A program made the translations under genes and the position numbers. 64,000 bases of DNA, from contig JARLGJ010000063.1 in the NCBI GenBank assembly GCA_031296105.1, positions 30,708 through 94,707 of the forward strand, written 5' to 3'. This stretch comes from Acidobacteriota bacterium. GTDB lineage: Bacteria; Acidobacteriota; Terriglobia; Terriglobales; Acidobacteriaceae. Below, in pieces: positions 9,699 to 20,749 of this stretch (the stretch's first letter is position 1; each line of letters opens with the position of its first letter). The notes beneath the pieces are model-generated. The model saw only the letters and a program-made list of their open reading frames with translations. It was not told the origin of the DNA and ran no database searches.

Positions 9699-11355
9699 AC
9701 CAGGACGATCTGGCAAACATTGCGGTACAGACGAAGCAGGAAGAGAGCCGCTACGATCACGTCATTAAGGTGTGCGTGGCCGCGGGCTGTCTTTCGGCAA
9801 ACTCCGACCAGGTAAAAACCCAACTGGAGAGCGAGGTCAAGCAGCGCGGCCTGGAGTCCTGCTGCAAGGTAAAGGGTGTGGGCTGCATGGGACTTTGCGC
9901 CGCCGGGCCACTGGTTGCCGGCGAGGGCAACGAGAAGATGTTCCAGAACGTGACCCCGGCGGACGCCTCGGCCATTCTCGACTCCATCGTGGACAACAAG
10001 CCGGCGCCGGAAAACGTGGTCATCGACAGCCATCTCGACTTTTTTACCGGGCAAAAGAAAATTGTGTTGGAGAACTCCGGCGAGATCGATCCCGAGCGCG
10101 TGGAAGACTACATTGCCGCCGACGGCTACGAGGCGCTCTTCCACTGCATCACCAAGCTGAAGCCGCTGGGCGTCGTCGAGCAGGTCACCAAGAGCGGACT
10201 GCGCGGACGCGGCGGCGCGGGCTTCCCCACCGGACTGAAGTGGACCACGGTCTATAAGGCCGGCACGGGGCAGAAGTACGTAATCTGCAACGCCGACGAA
10301 GGCGACCCCGGCGCGTTCATGGATCGCAGCGTGCTGGAAAGCGATCCGCACCGCGTGCTGGAAGGCATGGCCATTGCGGGCTACGCGGTGGGCGCCAACA
10401 AAGGATTCATCTACTGCCGCGCGGAATACCCTCTGGCGGTGAAGCGCCTACGCACGGCCATCCGCCAGGCGGAGAGCCACGGCCTGCTGGGCAACAACAT
10501 CGGCGAAACACACTTTGACTTCAAGATTGAAATCCGCCTGGGCGCCGGAGCTTTTGTCTGCGGCGAAGAGACGGCGCTGATCGCCTCCATTGAAGGCGGG
10601 CGCGGCACCCCGCGGCCGCGACCTCCGTTCCCGGCGCAATCGGGCCTGTGGGACTGCCCGACGCTGATCAATAACGTGGAGACCTTCGCCAATATTCCGC
10701 CCATCATCCGGCGCGGCGGCGAATGGTACTCGACCATTGGCACCGAGAAGAGCAAAGGGACCAAGGTCTTCGCCCTGGCGGGCCGCGTGGTGAACACCGG
10801 ACTGATCGAAGTCCCCATGGGCATCACCCTGCGCGAGATCATCTTCAAACTCGGCGGCGGCATTCCCGAGGGGCGGCGCTTCAAGGCCGTGCAGTCGGGC
10901 GGCCCGTCCGGCGGCTGCGTGCCCGAGCAGTACCTGGACATTCCGGTGGACTACGATTCGCTGGCCAGCGTGGGCTCCATCATGGGCTCCGGCGGCATGA
11001 TCGTAATGGACGAGACGAGTTGCATGGTGGATGTGGCGAAGTTCTTTATGGACTTCTGCATGTCGGAATCGTGCGGCAAGTGTGTTCCCTGCCGCGTGGG
11101 CACCACGCAGATGCACAACATTCTGGAGCGCATCAGCGAGGGCCGCGCCACGCAGAACGACCTGGAACAGTTAAAGGAACTGACCGGCATGGTAAAGGCC
11201 GCCAGCCTGTGCGGACTCGGGCAGACGGCGCCGAATCCGACGCTGACCACGTTGCGCTACTTCATGGACGAATACAAGGCACACATTGAGGAAGGCCGCT
11301 GTCCGGCTGGAATCTGCCATCCCGTGAAAGACAAGGAAGAGGCGGAGGTGGGCGC

Positions 11356-11359
<4 letters not shown>
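9695..11359 (+). CDS. hoxF: NAD-linked hydrogenase diaphorase subunit HoxF (NuoF-like)
   Basis: A 554-residue flavoprotein that binds FMN and NAD(H) and exchanges electrons between NAD and the iron-sulfur chain. An N-terminal thioredoxin-like segment carries Cys residues ([20 protein letters not shown]). The NADH/FMN core has [14 protein letters not shown] and [14 protein letters not shown]. The C-terminal cluster motif [13 protein letters not shown] binds a [4Fe-4S]. It ends overlapping hoxU in ATGA. Cytosolic. The neighbouring HoxY/HoxH distinguish it from a complex I NuoF. Confidence 0.95.
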
Positions 11360-12077
<718 letters not shown>

Positions 12078-12081
<4 letters not shown>

Positions 12082-12626
12082 CGAAGGCAAAGACCCCCAA
12101 GGCCCGGGTGGCAACCGTTTGGCTGGACGGCTGCTCGGGCTGCCATATGTCCCTGCTGGACATCGACGAGCGGCTGATTCTGCTGGCCGACAAAATCGAC
12201 CTGGTGTACAGCCCCCTGGTGGACGCCAAGGACTTTCCGGAGAATGTGGACGTGGCCATTGTGGAAGGCGCGGTGAGCAACACCGAGGACCTGCACAAGA
12301 TCAAGCTGATCCGCAAGAACTCGCGGGTGCTGGTCTCGCTGGGCGACTGCGCCGTGACCGGCAATATCCCTTCCATGCGCACGGTATTTCCGCTGCAGAG
12401 CTTGCTGGACCGGGTGTACGACGAGAACGCCACCATCAACAAGAAGGTGCCAACCAAGGTGGTTCCCAAGCTCCTGGAGCAGGTGCATCCGCTGCATGAG
12501 ATTGTGCCGGTGGATGTGTACGTGCCCGGCTGCCCGCCTTCGGCCGACACCATCTTCCTCGCCATCAGCGAGCTGCTGGAAGGACGCGTGCCGCAGTTGA
12601 ACGAAGTCACGCGCTTTGGAGCCTGA
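12078..12626 (+). CDS. hoxY: [NiFe]-hydrogenase small subunit HoxY
   Basis: A 182-residue small subunit holding the proximal [4Fe-4S] cluster that passes electrons to and from the Ni-Fe site. Ligand motifs are [16 protein letters not shown] near the N-terminus, [14 protein letters not shown] in the middle and [11 protein letters not shown] near the C-terminus. There is no twin-arginine signal peptide, so the enzyme is cytoplasmic, as expected for a bidirectional NAD-linked (group 3d-like) hydrogenase. It overlaps hoxU by 4 nt and is 2 nt from hoxH. Confidence 0.95.
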
Positions 12627-12628
12627 CC

Positions 12629-14047
12629 ATGTCCACCATCACCATCGATCCCATCACTCGCATTGAAGGCCACTCCAAGGTGACCATCCAGCTCGACGAG
12701 CAGGGCGAGGTCATCGGCGCGCGCTTCCACGTCACCCAGGTGCGCGGATTTGAGAAGCTCTGCCAGGGACGCCCATTCACCGAGATGCCGGCCCTGATGG
12801 CGCGCATCTGCGGCATCTGCCCGACGAGCCATTTGCTGGCCAGCAGCAAGGCCTGCGACGACATCATGGCCGTGCGCATTCCGGAGACGGCGGAAAAACT
12901 GCGCCGCATCATGAACCTGGCGCAGATCGTGCAATCGCACGCGCTGAGCTTCTTCTACCTCTCCGCGCCCGACTTCCTGCTCGGCATGGACGCCGATCCC
13001 GAAGAGCGCAACATTATGGGCGTGGTACGCAAGTTCCCCAAAATGGCGCAGGACGGCATCAAGCTGCGCCAGTTCGGGCAGCGCATTCTGGAAACGCTGG
13101 GCGGCAAGCGCGTTCATCCGGGATGGATCGTGCCCGGCGGCGTGAGCCATCCGCTGCAGGCCGATCAGCGTGACGCGATTCTTGCCGCTACTCCGGAAGC
13201 CATCCGCATCACGCGTGAAGCGTTGCAATGGTTCAAGGGGCAAATCGAAAACTTCCGCGCCGAAGTGCGCTCGTTCGCCAACTTCCCCTCGATGTTCCTG
13301 GCCATGGCCAACGATGCCAACGAGTTCAGCGCCTACAACGGCTGGCTGCGCTTCATCGATGCCAATCTGAACATTGTGGCCGACCACATTACGGGCACCG
13401 ATTACATGAACTACATCGGCGAATCCTGTAATGACGACTCCTACCTGAAGTCCACGTATTACAAACCACTGGGATTGAAGGACGGCGTCTATCGCGTGGG
13501 ACCGCTGGCGCGCCTGAACATGTGCAAGTCGGCGGGTACGCCGCTGGCCAACGAAGAACTCGCCGAGTTCCGCGAGTTGGAGCGCCACTCGGTGCTTAGC
13601 TCGTTCTACTACCACTACGCCCGCCTCATTGAGATCCTCTTCAGCATCGAACGCATGCAACAACTGCTGAATGATCCCGAGATCCTGAGCCAGAACGTGC
13701 GCGCGCACGCGTCGCCCAATAACTACGAGGGCGTTGGCATTCTGGAAGCGCCGCGCGGCACGTTGATCCACCACTACCGCATCGACCGCAACGGACTGAT
13801 CGAATCGGCCAACCTGGTGATTGCCACCGGGCACAACAACGAGGCGATCAACCACGGAGTCTTCCAGGTGGCGCGGCAGTTTGTGAAAAGCAAAAAACTG
13901 GAGCAGGGCGCACTGAATCGCGTGGAAGCCGTCATCCGGGCCTTCGATCCCTGTCTGAGCTGCTCCACGCACGCCGCCGGCATGATGCCCCTGGACATAC
14001 AGCTCATCGCTGCCGATGGCGAAATGGTGGACCGGGTACGCCGCTAG
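12629..14047 (+). CDS. hoxH: [NiFe]-hydrogenase large subunit HoxH
   Basis: A 472-residue catalytic subunit that binds the Ni-Fe(CN)2CO centre and oxidises or evolves H2. The N-terminal ligand motif is [10 protein letters not shown] and the C-terminal one is DPCLSCSTH. After the latter a 24-residue extension beginning AAGMM should be removed by HoxW after metal insertion. TRIEGHSKV opens the protein in the usual way. Together with HoxEFUY it forms the H2:NAD oxidoreductase. The group 3d assignment rests on the gene set and not on a phylogeny. Confidence 0.96.
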   Translation: MSTITIDPITRIEGHSKVTIQLDEQGEVIGARFHVTQVRGFEKLCQGRPFTEMPALMARICGICPTSHLLASSKACDDIMAVRIPETAEKLRRIMNLAQIVQSHALSFFYLSAPDFLLGMDADPEERNIMGVVRKFPKMAQDGIKLRQFGQRILETLGGKRVHPGWIVPGGVSHPLQADQRDAILAATPEAIRITREALQWFKGQIENFRAEVRSFANFPSMFLAMANDANEFSAYNGWLRFIDANLNIVADHITGTDYMNYIGESCNDDSYLKSTYYKPLGLKDGVYRVGPLARLNMCKSAGTPLANEELAEFRELERHSVLSSFYYHYARLIEILFSIERMQQLLNDPEILSQNVRAHASPNNYEGVGILEAPRGTLIHHYRIDRNGLIESANLVIATGHNNEAINHGVFQVARQFVKSKKLEQGALNRVEAVIRAFDPCLSCSTHAAGMMPLDIQLIAADGEMVDRVRR

Positions 14048-14509
14048 GTGACACGCATCCTCGTCCTCGGATACGGCAACACACTGCGCGGCGATGACGC
14101 GCTGGGGCCGCGGGCGGTAGAACGCCTGCGGCCCCTTGTTTTTCCAGCGGAAACGCTGGCCTGCCACCAGCTCATACCCGAGCTGGCGGCGCAACTGGCG
14201 GAGTACGATGCCGCGATCTTTGTGGACGCCGCGGCCGCCGGCGAGCCTGGCACGGTTCACGTGCGGCGGCTTCTCCCCGAGACACAAACGGCATCGCTTA
14301 CCCACCACGTCTCTCCGGCAACTTTGCTGGCCATGGCCCACGAACTCTATGGCCGCGCGCCGCAGTCACTGCTCGTCACCGCCGTGGGCGCGGACTTCAC
14401 GCTGCAATCGTCGGACGAAGGGCCGCTCAGCGCCGCGGCCACGCGCGCGCTGGACGAAATCTGCCGCCTGCTGCCGCAACTGGTTCGCGACTTCCCCGTT
14501 GGCTGGTGA
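14048..14509 (+). CDS. hoxW: hydrogenase maturation endopeptidase HoxW (HyaD/HycI family)
   Basis: A 153-residue protease that clips the C-terminal extension of HoxH once nickel is in place. LVLGYGNTLRGDDALGP at the start, with its nickel-sensing Asp in GDD, is the family signature; IFVDAAAAGEPG and HHVSPATLLAMA contain the other conserved Asp and His. The GTG start immediately follows the hoxH TAG with no spacer, so it is the last gene of the hox operon. A dedicated protease here fits the single large subunit upstream. Confidence 0.92.
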   Translation: MTRILVLGYGNTLRGDDALGPRAVERLRPLVFPAETLACHQLIPELAAQLAEYDAAIFVDAAAAGEPGTVHVRRLLPETQTASLTHHVSPATLLAMAHELYGRAPQSLLVTAVGADFTLQSSDEGPLSAAATRALDEICRLLPQLVRDFPVGW

Positions 14510-14757
14510 GACTGCGAGAGCGCCTGGCCTGCAAGGACGCACCGGCAGTGAAGCACCCTTTTCTTTATTGCCAACAGCGCGCAGCTGCACATCCAGCGGC
14601 TTTTCCCATTCCTCTCGGTAATTACTAATTCGTCAATGGCTCAACGACCACTTGCCATACCGGGTCCTTCTTTCTATGATTCCTCAATTCCTTTTCGCCG
14701 ATATTTCCGCGTCGGTAGATCCATGCGGTTGGGATCACGGGAGAAACCGGACCGCCC

Positions 14758-15168
14758 ATGACTTGCAAAAAAACGATTCTCTGCGTCGATGACGAGCAAA
14801 GCCTCTCCATTCATAGATTGACTCTGGAGACGCGCGGTTACCGCGTGCTGGCGGCTTGTTGTCTGGCGGATGCGGCCGCCCTGTTTGCGCAGGGCGGAGT
14901 GGACCTGGTGATGAGCGCGGCGGAGCTGCCCGACGGCAGCGGCTGCGAACTGGCGCACACGGTAAAAGGCTCCTCGCCGGAGGTTCCCGTGGTGCTGTTG
15001 GGCAGCAAGCTGCGCAACTCGCACACGGATGCCCCGGTAGAGCTGCTGCTGCGCAAGGGTTCCTACAGCCAGGCCGAACTGCTGGAGCACCTGCGCCTGT
15101 TGCTGGTCAAGCGGCGAGGCCCGCGCCGCCAGACGGCCTCCCTGCGCCGCAGTCAAGCCGCATCCTAA
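14758..15168 (+). CDS. response-regulator receiver-like protein lacking the phospho-acceptor Asp
   Basis: A 136-residue stand-alone receiver-like domain. The acidic pair is kept (ILCVDDE, D11-D12), but the strand that should carry the phosphorylated Asp reads VDLVMSAAELPDGSG, with Ala54 where Asp is expected. The conserved Thr/Ser region is VVLLGS and the conserved Lys motif is altered to LRKGSY. The tail is Arg-rich (KRRGPRRQ). No kinase or output domain is adjacent. It may act as a phosphorylation-independent scaffold, or be a decaying gene. The ATG start at 14758 has no clear ribosome binding site. Confidence 0.7.
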   Translation: MTCKKTILCVDDEQSLSIHRLTLETRGYRVLAACCLADAAALFAQGGVDLVMSAAELPDGSGCELAHTVKGSSPEVPVVLLGSKLRNSHTDAPVELLLRKGSYSQAELLEHLRLLLVKRRGPRRQTASLRRSQAAS

Positions 15169-15178
15169 TGGATTTTCT

Positions 15179-15213
15179 GCCCCCTGCCACGTCCCAGACG
15201 GCGGCAAGGGGGC
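15179..15213 (+). terminator. possible terminator after the receiver-like gene
   Basis: GCCCCCTGCC pairs with GGCAAGGGGGC around a 14-nt loop, with one bulged T. It is followed by a weak T-poor tail (TTGTG), so it could be a weak terminator or a leader structure of the ABC gene. Confidence 0.35.
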
Positions 15214-15261
15214 TTGTGCGCCTGCCGCTGCGGCCCATCGTGTAAGATAAAACTGGTTATT

Positions 15262-15972
<711 letters not shown>

Positions 15973-16053
15973 AGCCGGGAAAAGATATCCTCAGCTTTGC
16001 GCATTGGCCGGTTTGACAGTCCACAGCGCCTTTGCATAAGATTGAGAAGTCGA

Positions 16054-16128
<75 letters not shown>

Positions 16129-16141
16129 GAGATTCTTCAGG

Positions 16142-16167
16142 CCCTCGCCAAGCGCGAGGGTTTGTTG
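16142..16167 (+). terminator. intrinsic terminator after tRNA-Gly
   Basis: The stem CCCTCGC/GCGAGGG with a 5-nt loop is followed by TTTGTTG, lying between the two tRNA genes. tRNA-Cys therefore probably has its own promoter or depends on read-through. Confidence 0.7.
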
Positions 16168-16207
16168 TGCAAGGGGAGCTGCCGTTCCCCGCACCGCTCC
16201 AATCCGG

Positions 16208-16282
<75 letters not shown>

Positions 16283-16465
16283 ACTCCCTTCTTTCGTCTT
16301 TTCTACTTCAGTGACTTTACCTCTCCTCTCAGGCTTTCGCCCGAGGTTATAGGCATATGCAGTCTCCTCATGTAAGTGGAGGGGCATGTTTTCCTGTACA
16401 GAAAAACAGTCTCCCTCTGCACTCAAGGTGCAGGCGGATACTCATGGGATTGCGGTCCTGTGTGT

Positions 16466-16948
16466 TTACGAAGGATCGGCGGTGGCGATCAGCGCGCGGT
16501 ACTGTAGGAACATCGAAGTGCGCCAGCGCAGGATCATGCCGAAGGCGAGGATGAAGAATAGTCCGGCGGTCTGCTGCACGGTAAGCACCGTGTCCAGGTA
16601 GCCGCGGGCGCCAACGCGAATTCCCGCGAGGACGATGATGACGGCAAAGAATGCGTGTGAGCGCTGCGCCATCACCGTGTCGCCTTCACGCACCAGGCGC
16701 GAAGTGCGCAGCAACGGATACGCCAGGGCGATGGCTCCCAGCAGAAACGCCGCCAAGGCCCACAGCCAGGGCACGCGGAAGGGCGTCGCAAAAAACATGC
16801 AGAAGCCGGTGGCCATGCCGAGCGGCGGAATCACGATTTTGCGCGCTGTAACGGCGGTGCGCGACTCGCGCACGCGCCAGATCATGACTGCGATAGCGCC
16901 GGCGACCGACGAGACGAGCGACAGGATGTTGACAGGAGGTATGGCCAT
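16466..16948 (-). CDS. CcdC-like integral membrane protein (DUF1453)
   Basis: A 160-residue protein with about four membrane segments. It resembles Bacillus CcdC: TARKIVIPPLGMATGFCMFF, the RVPWLWALAAFLLG region, a PLLRTSRLV loop, RSHAFFAVI, and GLFFILAFGMILRWRTSMFLQY near the end. CcdC is linked to cytochrome c maturation in Bacillus, but its biochemical role is not established. The length matches CcdC exactly. The ATG at 16948 is preferred over a TTG three codons upstream. No ccdA or other cytochrome maturation gene is adjacent; the respiratory operon lies 13 kb away. Confidence 0.75.
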   Translation of the reverse strand: MAIPPVNILSLVSSVAGAIAVMIWRVRESRTAVTARKIVIPPLGMATGFCMFFATPFRVPWLWALAAFLLGAIALAYPLLRTSRLVREGDTVMAQRSHAFFAVIIVLAGIRVGARGYLDTVLTVQQTAGLFFILAFGMILRWRTSMFLQYRALIATADPS

Positions 16949-16997
16949 GGAATTCAATCGACGGCACGCGGCCGTACCTCCGCAACGGAGGCTGAGG

Positions 16998-17891
16998 TTA
17001 TTTTACGGTATCGGCACGTGTCGCCGCATCCCATCCTTCGGCGGAATGCTCCACAGGCAGAGCCAGCAGCCATAAGTTGCACTTGAACAGGAATTCCGTG
17101 GGCTCGGCGCTTGCTTCGCCGGGCAGTATCTGCGCCAGTTCGGCATCCATCCACGCAGTGACGGACCCAGGCGTCTCTCGCCCCTGTTGAATGGCCACCA
17201 GGGTGTTGCTGCGGGTCAGCAGAAAATCGATGAACTCCCGCCGCCGGTACGGGACAAGATGCTCGAAGGAGCCGCGGCGCAGGATACGGAAGCCCGCTTC
17301 CAGGGCCACCGCCTCGGTCATATCCCTCATGCCGCGGCGCGGAATGGGAAAACGCCGGGCAAAGCGCGAGCGCATCCAGTGCTTTACCGCCAGAACCTGT
17401 TGCGCGTGGGCGGTGAAGTGATCGTTGTAAACCAACAACAACGCCCCAGGGGCCATTACTCGGCGGCATTCTGCATAGAACTGAGGCTGATCGAACCAGT
17501 GCAGAGCCGCGCCCACCGTAACCAGATCGAAGGAAGCAGAAGGAAACTCCAGATGCTCGGCGCTTCCCTGCTGGTACGCAATGCGCTCGTGCGGCACGGC
17601 GTGGGCCAACATTTCGGCAGCGGCATCCACCCCTGACACGCGCGCCGCAACCTCGGCCAGCGCCTCGGACGATTGCCCCGCGCCACACCCCACGTCGAGC
17701 GCGCGGGCAAAGCTGCCGCGCCCGGAGGCCTCACAAAGCCAACGCACGGCCTGTGGATGATAGTAAGGGCGCACCTGCCGATAGCGCGCGGCCGCCGCCT
17801 CCGAGGCAAAACAGTTCCCGCCTGGCACAGCGGGATTACCGGGCGCGGCATTTCCGGAAGCGCAAGGCTTCGTACTGGGCACAAAGGGCAT
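16998..17891 (-). CDS. class I SAM-dependent methyltransferase
   Basis: A 297-residue protein with a Rossmann methyltransferase domain: motif I ARALDVGCGAGQSSEAL (about residues 62-78), acidic loop VSGVDAAAEML, and LVTVGAALHWFDQPQFYAECRRVMAPGALLL, which is the UbiE/Tam-type pattern in which HWF often marks the trans-aconitate methyltransferase-like group. The substrate is unknown. The first 25 residues look like leader and the true start may be internal. It lies close to the zinc-ribbon gene upstream on the same strand (43 nt). Confidence 0.83.
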   Translation of the reverse strand: MPFVPSTKPCASGNAAPGNPAVPGGNCFASEAAAARYRQVRPYYHPQAVRWLCEASGRGSFARALDVGCGAGQSSEALAEVAARVSGVDAAAEMLAHAVPHERIAYQQGSAEHLEFPSASFDLVTVGAALHWFDQPQFYAECRRVMAPGALLLVYNDHFTAHAQQVLAVKHWMRSRFARRFPIPRRGMRDMTEAVALEAGFRILRRGSFEHLVPYRRREFIDFLLTRSNTLVAIQQGRETPGSVTAWMDAELAQILPGEASAEPTEFLFKCNLWLLALPVEHSAEGWDAATRADTVK

Positions 17892-17934
17892 TCCTAACTC
17901 ATATCACAGCTGCCAACGGCGCACCGAGGGGAAG

Positions 17935-18411
17935 TTACCCGCGAACAGAGAGCGCGTCGTACTCGCGCTCAGCCGATGCCGGCAGCAGCACCACCAAGGT
18001 GTAAATGCCAAGCGCGGTGCCGAAGGGAACATGCACCAGCGAGATGAAGCCCAGTATGATGGCCAAAATCCGCGCCCACGGCGCGCGCTGCATCAAGCCC
18101 CATCCCGCAGCCAGCCCTAAAGCCGACTTCATGAGGAAGAGCACACTGATGGCACCCACCATTGGTGCCAGAAAGCCGTTGCGGAAAGGCATCATAAGGT
18201 GCCCAACAAAAGCAGCGCCAACCGTGAGTCCGACCAGAGTGACGATCATATGCAACGCGGAGAAGGCAATCCACAGAATACCCAGAAGCTGAAGATTGCT
18301 GCTCACGCGCCCCGGCATCACCGAAGCTGCATCCGGCACCAGACGTTTGCCACAGCGGCTGCAAAACACTTGCGCGGGGTAAACCTCAATACCGCATCCA
18401 TCACAGAACAT
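17935..18411 (-). CDS. zinc-ribbon multi-pass membrane protein of unknown function
   Basis: A 158-residue protein with a zinc ribbon at its very N-terminus (C3-x2-C6 and C17-x2-C20), followed by about four hydrophobic segments from residue 40 on (LLGILWIAFSALHMIV; VGLTVGAAFVGHLMM; MVGAISVLFLMKSALGLAAGW; ILAIILGFISLVHVPFGTALGIYTLVVLLP). Zinc-ribbon plus membrane proteins of this type are common and not characterised. The ATG is preceded by GGAGGAGGCAG, a strong ribosome binding site. Confidence 0.8.
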   Translation of the reverse strand: MFCDGCGIEVYPAQVFCSRCGKRLVPDAASVMPGRVSSNLQLLGILWIAFSALHMIVTLVGLTVGAAFVGHLMMPFRNGFLAPMVGAISVLFLMKSALGLAAGWGLMQRAPWARILAIILGFISLVHVPFGTALGIYTLVVLLPASAEREYDALSVRG

Positions 18412-18619
18412 TCTGCCTCCTCCGGAGACGCACGCTCCAGCCCTGCATTCCAGTACGCAGATAAGCCGCGCCCGGTTCCAGTATTCCGGCCATTTTACCC
18501 GGATTTTGCGCCATGAACCGGACGGGGAAGGTGCGGCATATCGCTCGACACTGGGGCATTTCTCGATTTCTCGTGCTTATGCTCAAGAAAGACAACACCC
18601 AAAGTACCGGCGCAACTTA
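18412..18619. other. intergenic region between divergent zinc-ribbon and merR genes
   Basis: Together with the merR promoter and leader this gap is about 310 nt. I see no further gene or repeat in it; a 65-codon minus-strand frame has no coding signature. Confidence 0.5.
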
Positions 18620-18648
18620 TTGACGTAATGGAAGATATCTCATTATGT
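18620..18648 (+). promoter_or_regulatory. candidate sigma-70 promoter for the MerR-family gene
   Basis: TTGACG and TTATGT are separated by exactly 17 nt, about 75 nt upstream of the ATG at 18723. MerR-type self-regulated promoters usually have 19-20 nt, so this looks like a plain housekeeping promoter. Confidence 0.45.
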
Positions 18649-18722
18649 GCGAAGCTCGCGCACATTGGCCCTCAGTTTGCAATTCCATAGGTCTGAACTG
18701 CTTTTTGGGAGTATTCGCCGTT

Positions 18723-19202
18723 ATGAGTGAATCCACAGTGCCGCTATCTACGCCGGCGGTTCTTGCGCTTGCCGAGCCGGGGCAAACCCACAGCAAGCGC
18801 ATCAAGATCGGCGAGGTGGCACGCCATTTTAATATCTCCGTGGATCTGTTGCGCCTGTACGAGCGCGAGGGTCTGCTGATACCACTGAAATCCTCCAAGG
18901 GAACTCGCTACTTCACGGAGAGCGACTACCCGTGGATCGGCACGCTGCTGCACTTGGTGCGCGCAGAAGGACTGAACTTCGCCGGCATTCGCCGCCTGCT
19001 GGCGCTGATTCCCTGCTGGAGTCTGCAAGGCTGCGACGACACGCACAAAGCGCAGTGCCACCAGTTGCTGAGCGCCGTGCAGCCCTGCTGGACCGATCAT
19101 TCCTGCTGCACGCCGGAAGGCAATTGCTACGCCTGCGAGGTGTATCGCACGGCCAGCCAGTGTGAGAATCTGAAAGCCCTGGTCAGTATTAAACCTGCAT
19201 AA
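18723..19202 (+). CDS. MerR-family regulator with a cysteine-rich C-terminal domain
   Basis: A 159-residue protein. Residues 26-92 form a MerR winged helix (IKIGEVARHFNISVDLLRLYEREGLL, then RYFTESDYPWIGTLLHLV). The C-terminal 60 residues contain nine cysteines: C98, C104, C112, C122, C128, C129, C135, C138, C147. These sit in two related PCW...C units and an NCYACEVY motif, so a bound metal or Fe-S cluster is likely (inference). The ATG at 18723 is chosen because the DNA-binding domain then starts at a normal distance; 26 extra upstream codons lack family similarity. No obvious target gene is adjacent. Confidence 0.85.
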   Translation: MSESTVPLSTPAVLALAEPGQTHSKRIKIGEVARHFNISVDLLRLYEREGLLIPLKSSKGTRYFTESDYPWIGTLLHLVRAEGLNFAGIRRLLALIPCWSLQGCDDTHKAQCHQLLSAVQPCWTDHSCCTPEGNCYACEVYRTASQCENLKALVSIKPA

Positions 19203-19223
19203 TTCCTGTTTCTTCCGTAGAAG

Positions 19224-19253
19224 GGAAAGCCCGCGATACGTCGCGGGCTTTCC
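19224..19253. terminator. bidirectional intrinsic terminator between merR-type gene and phoU
   Basis: A perfect 13-bp stem (19224-19236 with 19241-19253) with a TACG loop sits between two convergent genes; A/T-rich stem ends (GGAAAG/CTTTCC) suit termination from both sides. Confidence 0.85.
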
Positions 19254-19271
19254 TGCTGCAAGCAATTCCTG

Positions 19272-19970
19272 CTACTGGCTGGCCGGACGGTCGCTGTCAG
19301 GTTCGGTAGCCACGCGTGAGTTGTGGCGCACGTCGGTGCCGTTCACCCAGAAGATGACATCCTCGGCGATATTGGTGGCGTGGTCGGCAATGCGCTCCAG
19401 ACTGCGCGTGATGAGCAGCACGTCCATGTAGATACGTATGCGCTCGGGGTCCTTCTTCATCTGCGCCACCAGCGTGATGAACGCTTCGTCCTTCATGCGA
19501 TCGACGATGGAATCCATCTGCAGAACCGCCTGGGCAACGTCGGACTTTGCCGAGAGGAAGCTCTCCAGGGCGCGGCGGACCATGGTGGAAACCGCGGTGG
19601 TCATGCGCGCGATATCCACCGGGATCACCAGCTCCTGCTCCTGCGCCACGTTCAGCGAACGCTGCGCGATGTTCACCGCCAGGTCGCCGACGCGCTCGAG
19701 GTCCGAGTTGATTTTGAGCACGGCCAGCACAAAGCGCAGGTCGGTGGCCATGGGTTGCTGCATGGCCAGCAGGTCCACACCCATTTCATCGATGGCGCGC
19801 TGGCTCTCATTAATGAGCTTCTCGCGCTCAAAAACTTCCTGGGCAATGCGTCCATCGCGTTTGCGCAGAGACTCGGAGGCCAATTCGATCGCCGATTCCG
19901 CGAGGCCGCCCATTTCAAGCAGCCGTTCCTTAAGTTCGTCCAACCCTTGCTGAAAGCGAGTACGCATCAT
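19272..19970 (-). CDS. phoU: phosphate regulatory protein PhoU
   Basis: A 232-residue all-helical protein that links the Pst transporter to the PhoR kinase and represses the Pho response when phosphate is plentiful. It has two PhoU repeats with the metal-binding E/DxxxD-type motifs ([19 protein letters not shown] near 85-103 and [23 protein letters not shown] near 183-205). Its ATG overlaps the pstB stop by 4 nt, so it is the last gene of pstC-pstA-pstB-phoU. A second PhoU-like gene lies at 26098-26799. Confidence 0.96.
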   Translation of the reverse strand: MMRTRFQQGLDELKERLLEMGGLAESAIELASESLRKRDGRIAQEVFEREKLINESQRAIDEMGVDLLAMQQPMATDLRFVLAVLKINSDLERVGDLAVNIAQRSLNVAQEQELVIPVDIARMTTAVSTMVRRALESFLSAKSDVAQAVLQMDSIVDRMKDEAFITLVAQMKKDPERIRIYMDVLLITRSLERIADHATNIAEDVIFWVNGTDVRHNSRVATEPDSDRPASQ

Positions 19971-20728
19971 CCAAACCTGCCCGTAATGTAGTCTTCTGTC
20001 CGTTTGTCGGAGGGCGTGGTGAAGATCTTCTCCGTCTTATCGAACTCGATGAGCTTGCCCATAAGGAAGAAGCCCGTGTAGTCCGCCACGCGCGCGGCCT
20101 GTTGCATGTTGTGGGTGACGATCACCACCGTGTACTTGGTCTTGAGCTGGAAGATCAGCTCTTCGATCTTTCCGGTAGAGATCGGGTCCAGGGCGCTGGC
20201 CGGCTCGTCCATCAGCAGCAGTTCCGGCTGCACGGCCAGGGCGCGCGCAATGCAGAGGCGCTGCTGTTGTCCGCCGGATAGCGATGCGCCTGACTTCTTC
20301 TTGAGAACGTCGCGAACCTCCTCCCAAAGAGCAGCCATGCGCAAAGAGCTTTCCACCGCAGCGTCCAGTTCGGCGCGCCGGGTAAAGCCGTTCAGCCGCA
20401 GCCCGGCGGCCACGTTGTCGTAGATCGACATGGTGGGAAACGGATTCGGCTTTTGGAAGACCATGCCGATCCGGCGGCGCACATCCACGGCGTCGGTGCC
20501 CGGCGCATAGATTTCCATTTCGCCGACCTTGACCGAACCGGTAAGGCGCGCATCGGGATTCGTCTCGTGCATGCGGTTCAGGCAGCGCACGTATGTGGAC
20601 TTGCCGCAACCCGAGGGGCCGATCACGGCAGTCACCGCGTTCGGCCCAATCTTCATATTGACTTCGTTCAGTACCTGCGCCTTACCAAACCAGGCATTCA
20701 GGTTGTTGACTTCAATTCCTACACCCAT
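19967..20728 (-). CDS. pstB: phosphate ABC transporter ATP-binding protein PstB
   Basis: A 253-residue ATPase that powers high-affinity phosphate import through PstCA. Walker A is GPSGCGKST, the signature is [16 protein letters not shown], Walker B is [13 protein letters not shown], and the PstB-specific [19 protein letters not shown] is present. It lies 21 nt downstream of pstA and overlaps phoU. Confidence 0.97.
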   Translation of the reverse strand: MGVGIEVNNLNAWFGKAQVLNEVNMKIGPNAVTAVIGPSGCGKSTYVRCLNRMHETNPDARLTGSVKVGEMEIYAPGTDAVDVRRRIGMVFQKPNPFPTMSIYDNVAAGLRLNGFTRRAELDAAVESSLRMAALWEEVRDVLKKKSGASLSGGQQQRLCIARALAVQPELLLMDEPASALDPISTGKIEELIFQLKTKYTVVIVTHNMQQAARVADYTGFFLMGKLIEFDKTEKIFTTPSDKRTEDYITGRFG

Positions 20729-20749
20729 TCCAGGTCGGCTCCTTGCCGG

